This document shows positions 23,890-35,507 of a DNA stretch of 60,000 nucleotides, in pieces (positions within the stretch are counted from its first letter, which is position 1; each line of letters starts with the position of its first letter). A model generated the notes under the pieces. The model worked only from the letters and a program-made list of their open reading frames with translations, made no database searches and was not told the origin of the DNA. A program made the translations under genes and the position numbers. Source of the DNA: Nematostella vectensis (taxonomy: Eukaryota > Cnidaria > Anthozoa > Actiniaria > Edwardsiidae); NCBI RefSeq assembly GCF_932526225.1, contig NC_064039.1, positions 3,549,001 to 3,609,000 of the forward strand, read 5' to 3'.

Positions 23890-24141
23890 TGTAGTTCCAG
23901 AAAATATCCATACCCCCCTATTGAGGGGGTCAGAGGTATGACCCCCACCCCACCCCTCTGGAATTTCCAACCCCCTGGAAAAAGATAAATACAGTAACTG
24001 TTAAAGAAAAAGGGCATTTTACCCCCCCCCCATCCTTCCCTCTGGAAACTCCTGGGCGTCTGAACTTCCCCCCCCCCCGGAATTTCCAATCCCCTCAGTT
24101 GGGGGGGGGGGGGGGGGGCATGGATATTTTCTGGAACTACA
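23890..24141. mobile_element. TIR element with C-rich core (TGTAGTTCCAGAAAATATCC)
   Basis: The left end TGTAGTTCCAGAAAATATCC is exactly repeated in reverse complement at the right end (GGATATTTTCTGGAACTACA). The 250-bp body is a series of C-rich phrases around GGAATTTCCAA, ending in a long G tract. The open frame at 23817-24089 is composition-driven. No clear target duplication was seen. Confidence 0.8.
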
Positions 24142-26196
24142 CATTGTAAAAATATTGAAGGATCTTGTTTTTCATAATAACCAAAAAAAAAAACTGAGAG
24201 AAAACCCTGATATTTTAAATCGGATGAGATTGCACAACCTTTTGTATGCTTTTTGATGCCGACCTAAAGGTCATATACTGTGGCTATTTCGAAGAATGAC
24301 TCTTTCTTTTATTCTTTTATGGTTTTCTTGTTTTTTAAATATGGTCAAGAGCCTTATGAATTCTCAATGCTTTGTTTTCTTTTAGATCAATCGTTCATAA
24401 ATTATAATGGTGTGATGATATACCCAGAGAATTGATAAATCAACAAGTTCTCAAATACACTCAAACTAATATTTTGCCTGTCAAACTAATTATATTTTAA
24501 TCTATGCCGATACGAGGATGTCGCGATAGGGTTATTAGGCGATTATTTATCTGTCAGTTAGTCAGTCGGTTTTTATGCCAGCCAAATGAACCAATACTGA
24601 ATACTGAGGTGTTTGTTATTGGCCCAAGGATTTGTTTGATTTCAGAAGAAAAAAAACCCGAGGAAGCAGTTTAAGATTTATCGGTGAATAAAAGTTTCAA
24701 ACGCAAACAGTACGAACGGACAATTCTATCAACATATCTTATTCTATGATAATAACGAGGATGGGTTAAATCAATTTCTAAAATAATTGCAGTCTTATAT
24801 TTTAACTGCCTATGGTCTTTTGTCAGATAAACTGTACGTCTTGAAAAAAAAACATAACTTGTGCGCCGGTAATGCAACCCCCTTAAAAACATAATTACTT
24901 GTGATGCGATTACACCTCAATTCACCAGTTTAACAATGAAATTTTCTTTAAAAAAATCTTAACCGAGCACTGGTGACCATTCCCGAGACTTTATTTGCTT
25001 CTTCAATTACGTTGGCTTTGAACATTTTTTAAATGTTGTTATACTACCCTGAATGTGCTGAAAAGCCGATTTCGATTTTACTATATATTTTTTTCCAGGC
25101 ACCGCAATCTAGACCTCACATTCAGCATAGTTTTTATTCTGTAGTGTAGTCTTTAATCAGGTTTTTCACAAAAGCTGCATCTCGATACCATTCGAATGGG
25201 TTGGCAGTATTCTGCGAAGAAGTCTATATAGTACCTACCGTTTAACATTCCTTTTCACTGCGCTATTTCTCTTAACCCTGAAATAAGATCGCTCAATGTG
25301 TACTCGAAACCTCCCCACTTAGTGTTTTGCCGCTTGTAACCTCCTTTGCCAACGTCCGCAGTGTATATTGCCTGGTAGCACTCGGTGTTTTTTGCATACG
25401 ATTACACCGTTTTTGTTTATCAAGTCTGCAAGAAATCACTACCGGTACGATCACACAAGCGATAAAAGATATTTGTGAGGCTATTTAAACATTCATTCAA
25501 ACTGGTGTTTTCATTCCTATTCATTCTTTGTAAATAATTTAAAGTGATTGTTTGAACAATTGGCAAAAGCAAGACCTAAAATAAACAAATTTGTTTTCTT
25601 GTAATAGCACTACTTTAGTTCATCGAACGTTTTAGAGACTTGATGGAACTGCGTTTAAACTAACGTTTAGAAACATGTGATGTGTATAACAGTGTCGGTA
25701 AAGTCTTGGCTAGATGTTGTGGGTTTCATTAGCGTTGTAATTACAGTTATGTGTATTTTAAGGTGTGTTCTTTAGAACATTTCGCACGTTAACACTACCG
25801 CGTTTCCGATTGAAGGACTATTTGCGGTAACTTCAATTTTTTTTTCAAAATGGCTTTCCGGAAAACGTACACTTGTAAATAGTTATTTCCAAAAACATAA
25901 TTATTTTAAAAGGCTTCTATCTTTAAATGTATTCACCAGCCTCGCTTATTGTCGTATTTTGGCGTTAGTTTTTAATGACTTTGCCTGATAAGATACACTG
26001 GTGTGATTTTAAGCCATAATGCCGAGTGTGTGTTTTTTCACCGAAAAGGGGTTTTAGTTAATGGTAAATATAGAAGTGGTGCACATCAACTACCAGTTAC
26101 GATTAACTCTTGCGGTAATCTACTCTTTATGATGACATTTCTACTCCTGGGCTGAGTTTAAAGCGAGAAGTTAGTTACGGGAAGGGAAAAATAATC
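24142..26196. other. Intergenic, no feature recognised
   Basis: A/T-rich sequence with stops in all frames. No repeat of note and no exon-like conserved block was found. Confidence 0.45.
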
Positions 26197-26966
26197 TGCT
26201 GCTTTTGCAACGGTAAAGGGCATATCAGCAACGTTTGTAGAGTCCATGTCCGTATTGCATTAATATGTAAACTACATGCCAATGTATGTGCTATTGGTGC
26301 GACATAGGGCATATTACGAGAGTCTGTATCCTGATCGAGTCCTCGTTGTAAAAGAGCCACTACTTTTGATGACATTGATATTTAAACCCATAGATCATTT
26401 AGCGAGGCTTCATATGCGTATTGTAAAGAGCGTATTGTAAAGAGCGTATTGTAAAGAGCGTATTGTAAAGAGCGTATTGTAAAGAGCGTATTGTAAAGAG
26501 AGTATTGTAAAGAGCGTCTTGTAAAGAGCGTATTGTAAAGAGCGTCTTGTAAAGAGCGTATTGTAAAGAGCGTCTTGTAAAGAGCGTCTTGTAAAGAGCG
26601 TATTGTAAAGAGCGTATTGTAAAGAGCGTATTGTAAAGAGCGTCTTGTAAAGAGCGTCTTGTAAAGAGCGTCTTGTAAAGAGCGTATTGTAAAGAGCGTC
26701 TTGTAAAGAGCGTATTGTAAAGAGCGTCTTGTAAAGAGCGTCTTGTAAAGAGCGTCTTGTAAAGAGCGTATTGTAAAGAGCGTATTGTAAAGAGCGTATT
26801 GTAAAGAGCGTATTGTAAAGAGCGTATTGTAAAGAGCGTATTGTAAAGAGAGTATTGTAAAGAGCGTATTGTAAAGAGCATTTTGATGGCATTGATGTGG
26901 AAACTGCATACGGATGCCAATGTCTGCCACTGGTGTAACACCACAGGGCATATTACTGAATTTGTG
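26197..26966 (+). pseudogene. Decayed CCHC zinc-knuckle-like units, interrupted by a minisatellite
   Basis: Three related segments translate to zinc knuckles. At 26197-26238 is CCFCNGKGHISNVC, a full Cx2Cx4Hx4C. At 26289-26327 is CYWCDIGHITRVC, lacking one spacer residue. At 26925-26966 is CHWCNTTGHITEFV, with the last Cys replaced by Val. They lie in different frames separated by stops, and share TGCCAATGT and GGGCATAT at DNA level with about 87-bp spacing between the first two. CCHC knuckles occur in retroelement Gag proteins and in CNBP-type nucleic-acid binding proteins; no reverse transcriptase or other domain was seen nearby. A fourth, weaker trace is at about 27070-27100. Confidence 0.4.
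26417..26878. repeat. 14-bp minisatellite, 33 copies
   Basis: The unit is CGTATTGTAAAGAG. Units differ almost only at one base (CGTATTG or CGTCTTG), plus two AGTATTG variants at units 7 and 32. Variant C is confined to the middle (units 8-25), while both flanks are runs of variant A. The overlapping minus-strand open frames of 160-199 codons here are artefacts of a stop-free unit. Confidence 0.98.
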
Positions 26967-29900
26967 CAGTCTATGTTCCAAAGATAAGCTATTCGAAAAG
27001 ATAAGCTATTCTGGTTATATTCGTTTTTTTAGAAGTGCATTGAAATTGCCTATCTTTCAGGCGTGAAGCCCTAAAGGCATTTCAGGAGAATTTGTGGCGT
27101 TCATTTTGTTATTGTTTTTGTACTAGAATCCGCTGCTTTTGATGGCACTATTGTGTACATTGAAAGCAGAAGTCTTTTAGAAATGTTGCCGGCGAGGTTA
27201 AAATACAGTGCCTGTGCAGTAGCTGATAGAGATATCAATATATGATAAACCAAAATAATAACTGGTTTATGCTTTATGTTTATAACATTTGTCTTCTTAA
27301 AAAACGATTCTATTATGGATTTGTGAAAGTCTCCTCCATATGTCACAAAATCGAAACTCGCGTCAAAATATTTTCTAACCGGCGCGTATCGATTAACTTT
27401 TTTATTTTTTAACAAAACGCTACATACTTTTTTATAAATGAATTTTTAGTTAGAAAGGTAGGTTTTGCTTAGAATATTTGTGGCACAATAAAAAGTATCC
27501 GTTCCTGGTGTTATTCTTGGTAAAATAGTAAGTGAATGGGTAGCGAATAGCGTAGTATTCAATAAAATGCTCTGCCACTTGATATGTCCCAGACCTTTGC
27601 CGGCCTTGTCAAAATCTGGATTGCTTAAGTAGAAGTCTTCTGTTTAATGCTTAGTTTGTGACTGCGGTTTTAGAATTTGATACTTGATATACGATATCAA
27701 TATATGATATACGATAGAAGCTCGGTGTTTGAGTTGTGCGTAGATGTAATGCTAACTTGTTTATACAAATTAAGTTGGTAAAACTAGCTGTCTATCAAGA
27801 AATCTCTATGTCGCCGGGATAGCCTATCGCGGACGCTGTTTTAACTAGAGCCAACCCAAAGCTAGCTTGATTATATTTCCAATGTCCTGACAAGTAGACA
27901 ACTCAGTAAAATTATCCTTTGTTGTATGTTTGAGGTCGGGCTTTTCAATTAAAGGGAATTTGACAGGCATTTCTTCAATTTCATCTCCGGTTTTGTGCGC
28001 AATGGTTATGACAATCGAGCAAATCGTAAACGAAAGCCATAGAAATATGCATGATACTACATCTCACGCATAGTTATTAAACCTTAAATAGATAATGCTT
28101 TTGAATGGAGCATTTGATAGTAGCGTTTTTAAAAGAATTATTTACGCACTCATAGTTTGATTTATTGGTCTCTCACGTAAAATGGAATCAACTTAAAATT
28201 GTACTCAATATTGATTAATAAAGTTTGAAATCTAATTGTGCATTTGCACAGGTTGAATGACTTTTCTCTTGTGTAAGGGGGTAGATTTTGTCAGGGCAAA
28301 ATTTAAGCAACCCAAGGACGGTTGCATTGCTGTACGGGAAACCTTTGGGGAACCAAATAATTCGGCAAGCAGGTGGTATAGTACAACGTTTTCAATCGCT
28401 GTTGAGGTAAGGATTTGATCTTGTTTAATCATGTTGCTTCTAAACGGTGCTTTGAGTTTTCTTTTTAACGTTCATGGTACTACGGTAAATTTACTCTCCC
28501 ATTCTTTCGCGAATGGCGCATCATGGTTGAATGGTATTTTCACTGCTCATGGTGGGATGTATAGGCGCTACAATTTTAAAGTCTAACTAGCAATTTTATA
28601 TTCCTTCTATGATATGTCTACCATTGTTTTCTGTATTCTCTGCTACCGATAATCCTGAAAATATCCGCTTTTTAAGAGTAGGCGTATACCAGTAATTGAA
28701 TGACCGATATCACCCTCCTGGTGCTGTATAAAATGTACAAAAAGGACGTGGTGCAAGAATAGTACAATTGTACCTACGAACAGACTCAAAGAAGCGCCTA
28801 CTGGGCCAAAACATTAACATTTTTGTAACGTTATTTCTTACGTTTATCTGATTTTAAGAGTGTTAACTTGTAACATTACCCAAGGAGGAATTTCTCACCT
28901 TACTATGGAGTTGTTAGTTATTTACACTCTGTGTCTTGCCTGAAATGCAGTAAATGGGTCAAGATCTCATCCCCCTATATTCTCTTTACACCCTAGACTT
29001 AACACATGATTGGCTACTATAAACGTCACATGACCCTACTCTCGACAGATGATTGGCTATTATACAGGTCACGTTACCCCGCATCGCGTGAGATAATCTG
29101 TTAAGGTTAATTGCTTGTATTTTTTGTTAAATGACAATTTGTTTGTATTGCCCAGTCACCCAGACGGCAGACTTGAGCTTTTTCATTCCACATCCCAAGT
29201 AATCGTCGAGCTGGTTTTACCATCAATTAAGAGCAGAGTTTGAAGAATTGTTTTGTAAGAGTTAGAAATGGTAATATTCAGTTTTTCCATTGGCTCTTCC
29301 TATGTTTGGGTCCCGGGGTAAGGAAGCGCTAGCAATGTAGAAGACTACTGATACAGTCCATGAATTCAAAGGGTGGAAATGTCACTCGCCCGATCTCTGG
29401 ATCGCTCGATTGTGTTTACCGATAGAGTAAGGAATAGAAAGAGGTTCTGTAAAAGCTTGTGCGCATCATGCAGATCTGGGATATGCTTCCACCTCGGGTT
29501 AATACGGTTCATAGTTTTATTCCCATATTGCAGTTTTTACGACATAGCCAAAACTCATTCGTTTTTAATTTAGAGACAGTAAATCAAAACATCATTAGAA
29601 ACTTCCTCCGAACATTTGCAAAATTACCTTGCTGTCTAATTCTATTTTTTTTTTCAAAACTCCTCGGGCGCAGGAAGTACCGCGAAGGCTAAGTATTAAA
29701 GGAATGTTGATACCCTTTATAAGTGGACTGTCCCCTGAAGCTAGCAATATACAAATGGACGTTCAGCACATTGGCCACTCAAACGGCATATTGAAATATT
29801 AAAATGACAGTTCAAAGACCGAGAGGTGCTAATACGAAAAAGTAATTCTTTAGAATAAGGTGATATATGTGTAGATCCTTTTTCTTGTGGAAAAAAAAGT

Positions 29901-29996
29901 TCGATTGTGCGCTTATTTTTCAATCAACCCTTCGTAAGTGTCCAAAAAATAGGAATTGTTGAAAAACAAATTTCAGACGCTGAGAATGAGGTGGCT
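26967..29996. other. Intergenic, no gene recognised
   Basis: Small palindromic phrases (GATATCAATATATGATA) recur at 27233 and near 27694. CCAAT-type ATTGG boxes occur near 29008 and 29052. None of the short open frames has a recognisable domain. Confidence 0.4.
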
Positions 29997-30132
29997 ACTC
30001 AAAATAGACCACTAAAAGGACCAAGCGGATGGTTGATGCTGATAATATATCGAGGTGTATAGAGGTGTTGTTTTAAGAGCTAAACAATTATATTGTAGGA
30101 AAACTAAGCATCCAGGACCAAGTGATATTCAG
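29997..30132 (+). repeat. Left member of a near-identical inverted duplicate pair
   Basis: This 136-bp segment (ACTCAAAATAGACCACTAAA ... AAGTGATATTCAG) recurs in reverse complement at 32668-32804 with only a few differences. The two copies are separated by about 2.5 kb. Confidence 0.9.
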
Positions 30133-31762
30133 TCTACCAGATAGAGACAAAATAATGATATGTTTATCTCAAACCAAACAGATTCGACATCTTTACAATT
30201 GGTTCTGTTAAACCCTGAATTTGCAAAGGATAACTAGAACTTCCCTCAAGAAGTTCCTTGGTTTTTATATTTGCCTCAGTTAAAGATTTAAGGGGTGGAT
30301 CTAGGGGTGGTAAAAGGTTGATTTACAATCCACCTGTAGGCAAATTTCTGGTACATCCCAACGTGAAATCCATTCGTCATATAAATGACCATGCGAGTAG
30401 CTTTTGGGTGCAGTAATTACTTTTGTGTGGTTAATACCCCTATTATAAAACAGTTAAAGATCATGAAGCGGAACATGTGACCTTATAATCGCGTCTACCA
30501 ATAACTCCCTTGTTTTATTTCCCTTTACAAACGTTTTAACATTTATAATAATACCCTAAAGCGCGAGTAATAAGCTTGGGTAACGAAGTATCGACGACGC
30601 CATCCTGTTATTATGACAAAGTATTTAGTCATCAGATATGGTACGACGAACCCATTAGCACAAGTCTTCTAGCACATAATCAAGATCCCATATTTCTAGC
30701 CATCTATCCGGAGATGGACTGACGATATGACTAACAGAAAAAAAAGTTTTCCGCTCCTAAGTACGGTTGCCCATAAACCTAAGTGAACTTTTTCTAACGA
30801 CAGAAAAAATCTTAAGATCTTAGTGTTATCTGATTGACGCTAGTAGTGAAAAAAATAGTTTTATCTGAGTGGCTTTAAGTTTCTCAACATATAAAGCAGT
30901 AGAGCATCTAGGGGGGGGGGGGGGGGGGGGCTCAGGGGGTTTGGGCTGCCAGGAAGCCATATGTAAGAAAAAATTACCCCCTTTCTCCTTTGTCACTGAG
31001 CCCCCCCCCCCCCCCCCCCCCCCACCCCTTTAGCGAAAAGCTAGATACGCCCCTGTAAAAAGTTAATTTTTTTTTATAAACACGTCTATTTTTCAGTCAA
31101 GGCTGTGCCGTTCTTATCTTTTGAACGTTCTTAAATGTTAGCATATATAAATATATAATACCCAATGAATTATTAGGAGGAGAATTACTCCACGGAGTCA
31201 AAGCGAACTTATATGATAATAAAAGTGTTTCTTGATATACCGCCACAAATCGTTTTCGCAATGTTAAACGTTCGCCGCGCTCAAACTACACAGTTATGCT
31301 CAAATGCTCGTTTTCTTAAAAAAAAGTAGAGACATGCACGAATGCTTTTGTAGGTATGTACTTTATTATCTGTTACCATTACCCGATACGACCACAGGTC
31401 TATGATGTAATGGTGACTACAAGCAAGCACGTCACTCTTTACCCGCTTTCAAGTCAAGTTTATTTAGCAATAAAAAATACAAAGTTTACATACTAAGATA
31501 TAAATTTTCGTTAATGACATATTGGAATAGAAGCGAGGATCAAGATAACCCGGATTGGTTTTACACGTAGTCCCCCTCTTATAAATGATTTTAAATTTCA
31601 ATAACAATATAGCAGCAGCTAGTTCAGAGGGCTGAGAAAAAAAAAATATATTTATACATATTCGAGAAATCTTGAAGGTGAAAATTACTGTGATATATTG
31701 GTTTATCTGTTGGGTGTTCATAAGTTTCAGGTTGTTGAAAAGAGGTTTAGAACGGGCAAGGG
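30133..31762. other. Intergenic sequence with a G/C-tract hairpin
   Basis: A G tract followed by CTCAG (about 30911-30935) faces CTGAG followed by a longer C tract (about 30996-31023). They could form a very stable stem. The minus open frame at 31464-31862 runs into the TIR element copy and is not supported. Confidence 0.5.
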
Positions 31763-31938
31763 GCTCCGATAAAAACAGACGGGGGTGATCGTCGGCAAAA
31801 TCATTTTTAACCCTAAGGGATAGAACTTTGCGTGTGGTCAACAGAAATTCACCCTTCAGCACCCCCTAAGGGATAGGAGTTGGTCGAGATTTTATACCTT
31901 AAGAGATAGGACGATCACCCCCGTCTACGTTTCTGGAG
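31763..31938. mobile_element. Non-autonomous TIR element, family A copy 2
   Basis: The left end CTCCGATAAAAACAGACGGG and right end (CCCCGTCTACGTTTCTGGAG) match the ends of the element at 2223-2577. The interior shares CCCTAAGGGATA and ACTTTG..TGGTCAA. This copy is shorter. Confidence 0.65.
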
Positions 31939-32667
31939 ATCTCCTTTCCTCCTATTATGTTTTAGGCTTATATTAAAAATAAGTGTTTTAAAAACTGCAA
32001 ACGACTCAGGGGTTGTCCGCTTGTGTTACGTCACTTTAGGCCACTAAGCGTTTGCCCTTCACTGGAACAGCGAATAAATAATAACAATAAACATTTATTC
32101 CAGTATTTCCGCTGTGCTGTATCAATAAAAAATAATATATCAAATTATGAGAACCTTTTTTTTAAGCCTGAGATTTTATAAGAACCTTTTTTATCAGCCT
32201 GAGAACATGCCTCGGATAGCAGAAATAGATAGCAAAATATTGTTTTTTTAGTGTGAGATGCTCTAAAATGTTTAACCAAATTGCCTTGACAATAACAACC
32301 TTGAATATTATTTCTATTGGTCACATTTATAATTCTCTTCTAATAGTTCATTGGGTATTATATTTCTATAAACTTTAAATTTTTAAAAGAATATTTTCAA
32401 CCTTTAAATACTCCAAAAATAAGTCGGCCCCCAACTGAAAATATAACGTTTTCTATGGACCGTATAACGTTTATTATGGACCGTATAACGTTTCACTGTA
32501 TCAGACAGAGTGCAGGCGCAATATCTCAGTTTTGTGGACTTCGTCTTTCAAGAAAGAGGACAAGAGTTCGATTCCGGTCATTTAATTTCAACTTTCCTTT
32601 TAATTGTCTTTCAAACATGTCTTTTAGAGGGATTGTTTGGTCTGCGGTCGGTCGTGGGTCATGGGAG

Positions 32668-32804
32668 CTGAATATCACTTGGTCCTGGATGCTTAGTTTT
32701 TCTACATATATAATTGTTTAGCTCTTAAAACAACACCTCTATACACCTCGATATATTATCAGCATCAACCATCCGCTTGGTCCTTTTAGTGGTCTGTTTT
32801 GAGT
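32668..32804 (-). repeat. Right member of the inverted duplicate pair, flanked by a 15-bp direct repeat
   Basis: This is the reverse complement of 29997-30132. It is bracketed by perfect copies of GGTCGTGGGTCATGG at 32650-32664 and 32809-32823. That would fit a target-site duplication of a short retroposon, or a local tandem duplication of the phrase. Confidence 0.8.
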
Positions 32805-32853
32805 CATGGGTCGTGGGTCATGGAAGCGTTAACAATCCACATCCCACGGATAA

Positions 32854-32975
32854 CATAGCCGTAGCAGGCCTAGAATTATTGGGAAGGGGGGGGGGACCCC
32901 TACTGGTGTTTTGCTTATAGTTTTTGAAAATATGGGGGGAACATGCCCCCAATTATCACGCACATGCTCCCTCAA
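32854..32975. mobile_element. MITE of the CAGRGCCGTAGCAGG family, right end lost
   Basis: The left end CATAGCCGTAGCAGGCCTAG is followed by the G-rich core. The sequence fades in ACATGCCCCCAATTATC without the CTGCTACGGCCCTG terminus. Confidence 0.6.
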
Positions 32976-33776
32976 TTATAATGCCATTTGTCGGATTTGT
33001 TTGGAACCATTATTGAGAACATTTTGATTGTAAAAAAAAATCATTGTTAAAAATCTCAATTGCTTCTTTTTTAGCAGAAAGTTTATTGTTATTTGAATGT
33101 ACTATTTTTTCATCGAGAAAAAGAATAGACATAATTTGATTTAAATTGAATATATTTTGTTTCGTTTTGTTATTTTGGGGATGGTTATCGCGTTTCCATT
33201 ATCTATGTTTTCAGAATAAAAAAAACGAATACTATTGAATTTATAGATTTTTACTGATAGATTGAAAAAAGTGGAAAAGCCTTAAAGCAAACTGTTTAAA
33301 AGTCCGGATGTTTGTGTTGTCGTCGTCACCCTCGCTAAAAGTTGGACTTTTAGCGTAAATTAAGATAAGTGCTTTGTCTGTCTCGCAATGTAGTTTTATT
33401 ACTATTAATGTAAGGAGCTGTTGGCTACTCTAGTATGGCCTTAACAGCGCTAAAATCTTCCAAACTTAACCAGATAACAGTTGATCTATTAGAAGGAAGA
33501 AATACCCTCCAGAACACCTGCAAAATACAATAAGCAAAAATGTAGCCGGTGCAAATCACTTGTAATGGTGTACATAGAAATTCGTGGTGTTAACGATGTA
33601 TGTTAGTTCTAGAAATGGAAAGTACAGTGTAAGACAGGGCAAATAGTTATACCTAAACAAACTCAGCACGACTACAACTTATAAGTGATTTTAGAATAAT
33701 TGTACCCCTTCGTATAGAGTGTTGTTTGGATTAAATTAAGGCTGCGTTTCGTTGAGGTTCGATTTTCCTCTTTATT

Positions 33777-33910
33777 CAGGGTCGTAGCAGGGGGTGGGCC
33801 ACTGGGAGCACGTGTCTCCCCTCCCAGATATTTTCAAAAAATATAAGGAAATGACCATTAAGGGCATGGCATTGTGCCCCTCCTATATTCCGAGGCCTGC
33901 TAAGGCACTG
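33777..33910. mobile_element. MITE of the CAGRGCCGTAGCAGG family, inverted orientation
   Basis: It starts CAGGGTCGTAGCAGGGGGTG and ends CGAGGCCTGCTAAGGCACTG. The minus-strand open frame at 33776-33970 is only this element. Confidence 0.75.
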
Positions 33911-35000
33911 ATGTTTGAACCTTACTTTAAATAACGTCCAGCCTGAGATTTCGCCAAATTTAAAGAGCATGCTAAGAACATGCCGAGGCTCAGATATTTT
34001 GTTTTGTTAGTGGGGTGCGTTCTAAAATGCGATATCAAATTGTGTTCATAATAACAACCTTCAATTCTATTGCTTTTGATCATTTGTAAAATTCTCTATT
34101 AACAATTCGATTCAACACTGAAAATTTAAGAACGTCCTCACATTTTCTGCCTTAAAATAATAAATAACAATGGCCAGCCTTAACTGAAAATTAGACTTTC
34201 TTTAAAAAGTGTATACCTTTTGTGGACCAAACCTCTGTATTTTCAGCGCCAGATTTTAGGGGTTTATCCCAAACCCTTTCGTAAAAAAACAAAACAAAAT
34301 TGTTTTGGGTTTTGCTGTAAAATGTTTATTGAATGAAACGCTGCAGGAACTAGTATTTTCATAAAAGGCGTAGAGGGCAAAACATAGGTTTGAGACTTTA
34401 TTATTATATTATCATATTATATATATTATTATTATTTATACAAAACAAAAAGACTGAATTTTCCTTCAGTTTCCCAAATGGGAGTAAATATCACGCTTTT
34501 CCAGTTCCTGTGGTGTTTTGTACACGCAAGGCACTCAACAAGAGCAAATATTGGTATTTTGTCCTTCCCTTTGTTCTCGTACCCAGCCTTTGATGGAATA
34601 AAAAGTACATAAAAAAATCTGAATCTTGCTTTAACTTCCTATAAAACTTCAAACGGAAATTTTTTCCCAATGGAAAAACTACAACTTTTACTCACTTTGA
34701 ATAACTCTTATGCAAAACAAGAACGGACCTTTCACTTTGTGATGGCCATAAAACACAATATATATATACATACTGTGTCTCCAAATGATTTGCCAAATGT
34801 TTTATAATTGTTAAATATTTCGTTTTGTTGCCTTATGGTCACTCCTCAAACCTTTGTACTACAAAATGATTTTCCTGTTAAAAATCCACGGTTAATAACT
34901 TCGCTTTGTTTTTAGCGACCTTTAAAATCTGTCTTGGATATTCCTCTTTCTTATCTGTAAAAAGTTAGCCATTGCGTCACGCGTGGATAGCTGATAAAAA
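33911..35000. other. Intergenic, no feature recognised
   Basis: A/T-rich sequence with frequent stops. Nothing exon-like was seen. Confidence 0.45.
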
Positions 35001-35507
35001 ATTAAAATTACACTAATTACACCGACGTGTATTTAAGATTATATGAACAGACGAAGTGAGAAATATATGAGATAACAATGGTTGGAATTCTCCGATTAAT
35101 GCTACAACCCACCTTAAAACGCTCAGGGTACCCTGGGGATGAAAATAAAAGGGCCCACAAGGCTCCTCGCGCCCAGTATAACAAGTGCCGTCCCACAAGG
35201 CTCCTCGCGCCCAGTATAACAAGTGCCGTCCCACAAGGCTCCTCGCGCCCAGTATAACAAGTGCCGTCCCACAAGGCTCCTCGCGCCCAGTATAACAAGT
35301 GCCGTCCCACAAGGCTCCTCGCGCCCAGTATAACAAGTGCCGTCCCACAAGGCATTGCTGGCTTTTTTACGCAGTGCTTCGGAAACCGTTTGGCTAAGCC
35401 AAAGGGGTGGGAAAAGAACGGTTGGGTCCCATATATTTCTCACTTCGTCTATTCATATAATCTTAATAACACGTCGGGGCGCTGCGCAGCCTTAGTGTAA
35501 TTTTAAT
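35001..35507. mobile_element. 507-bp TIR element with a minisatellite core
   Basis: The ends ATTAAAATTACACTAA and TTAGTGTAATTTTAAT are exact inverted repeats. Further in, GATTATATGAACAGACGAAG and AGTGAGAAATATATG on the left match the reverse complement on the right. The centre holds a 38-bp tandem repeat. Confidence 0.8.
35154..35353. repeat. 38-bp tandem repeat, 5 copies plus a partial
   Basis: Near-identical units contain CACAAGGCTCCTCGCGCCCA and GTATAACAAGTGCCGT. Three overlapping minus-strand open frames through it (about 106-112 codons) are repeat artefacts. Confidence 0.97.

Noticed and set aside
23817-24089. 90-codon minus ORF
   Set aside because: It lies in the C-rich body of a TIR element.
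26382-26981. Three overlapping minus-strand ORFs of 160-199 codons
   Set aside because: They are the three frames of a stop-free 14-bp tandem repeat and carry no domain.
31464-31862. 132-codon minus ORF
   Set aside because: Its upstream third lies within a TIR element copy and it has no domain.
32510-32585. tRNA or tRNA-derived SINE (GAGTTCGATTCC)
   Set aside because: A D-arm-like ATCTCAGTTTTG precedes it, but the anticodon arm and acceptor stem do not pair.
33333-33355. Terminator-like hairpin CGCTAAAAGT-TGG-ACTTTTAGCG
   Set aside because: A perfect 10-bp stem, but intrinsic terminators do not apply here and no gene is adjacent.
35013-35443. Overlapping minus ORFs of 106-112 codons
   Set aside because: They are products of the 38-bp tandem repeat inside a TIR element.
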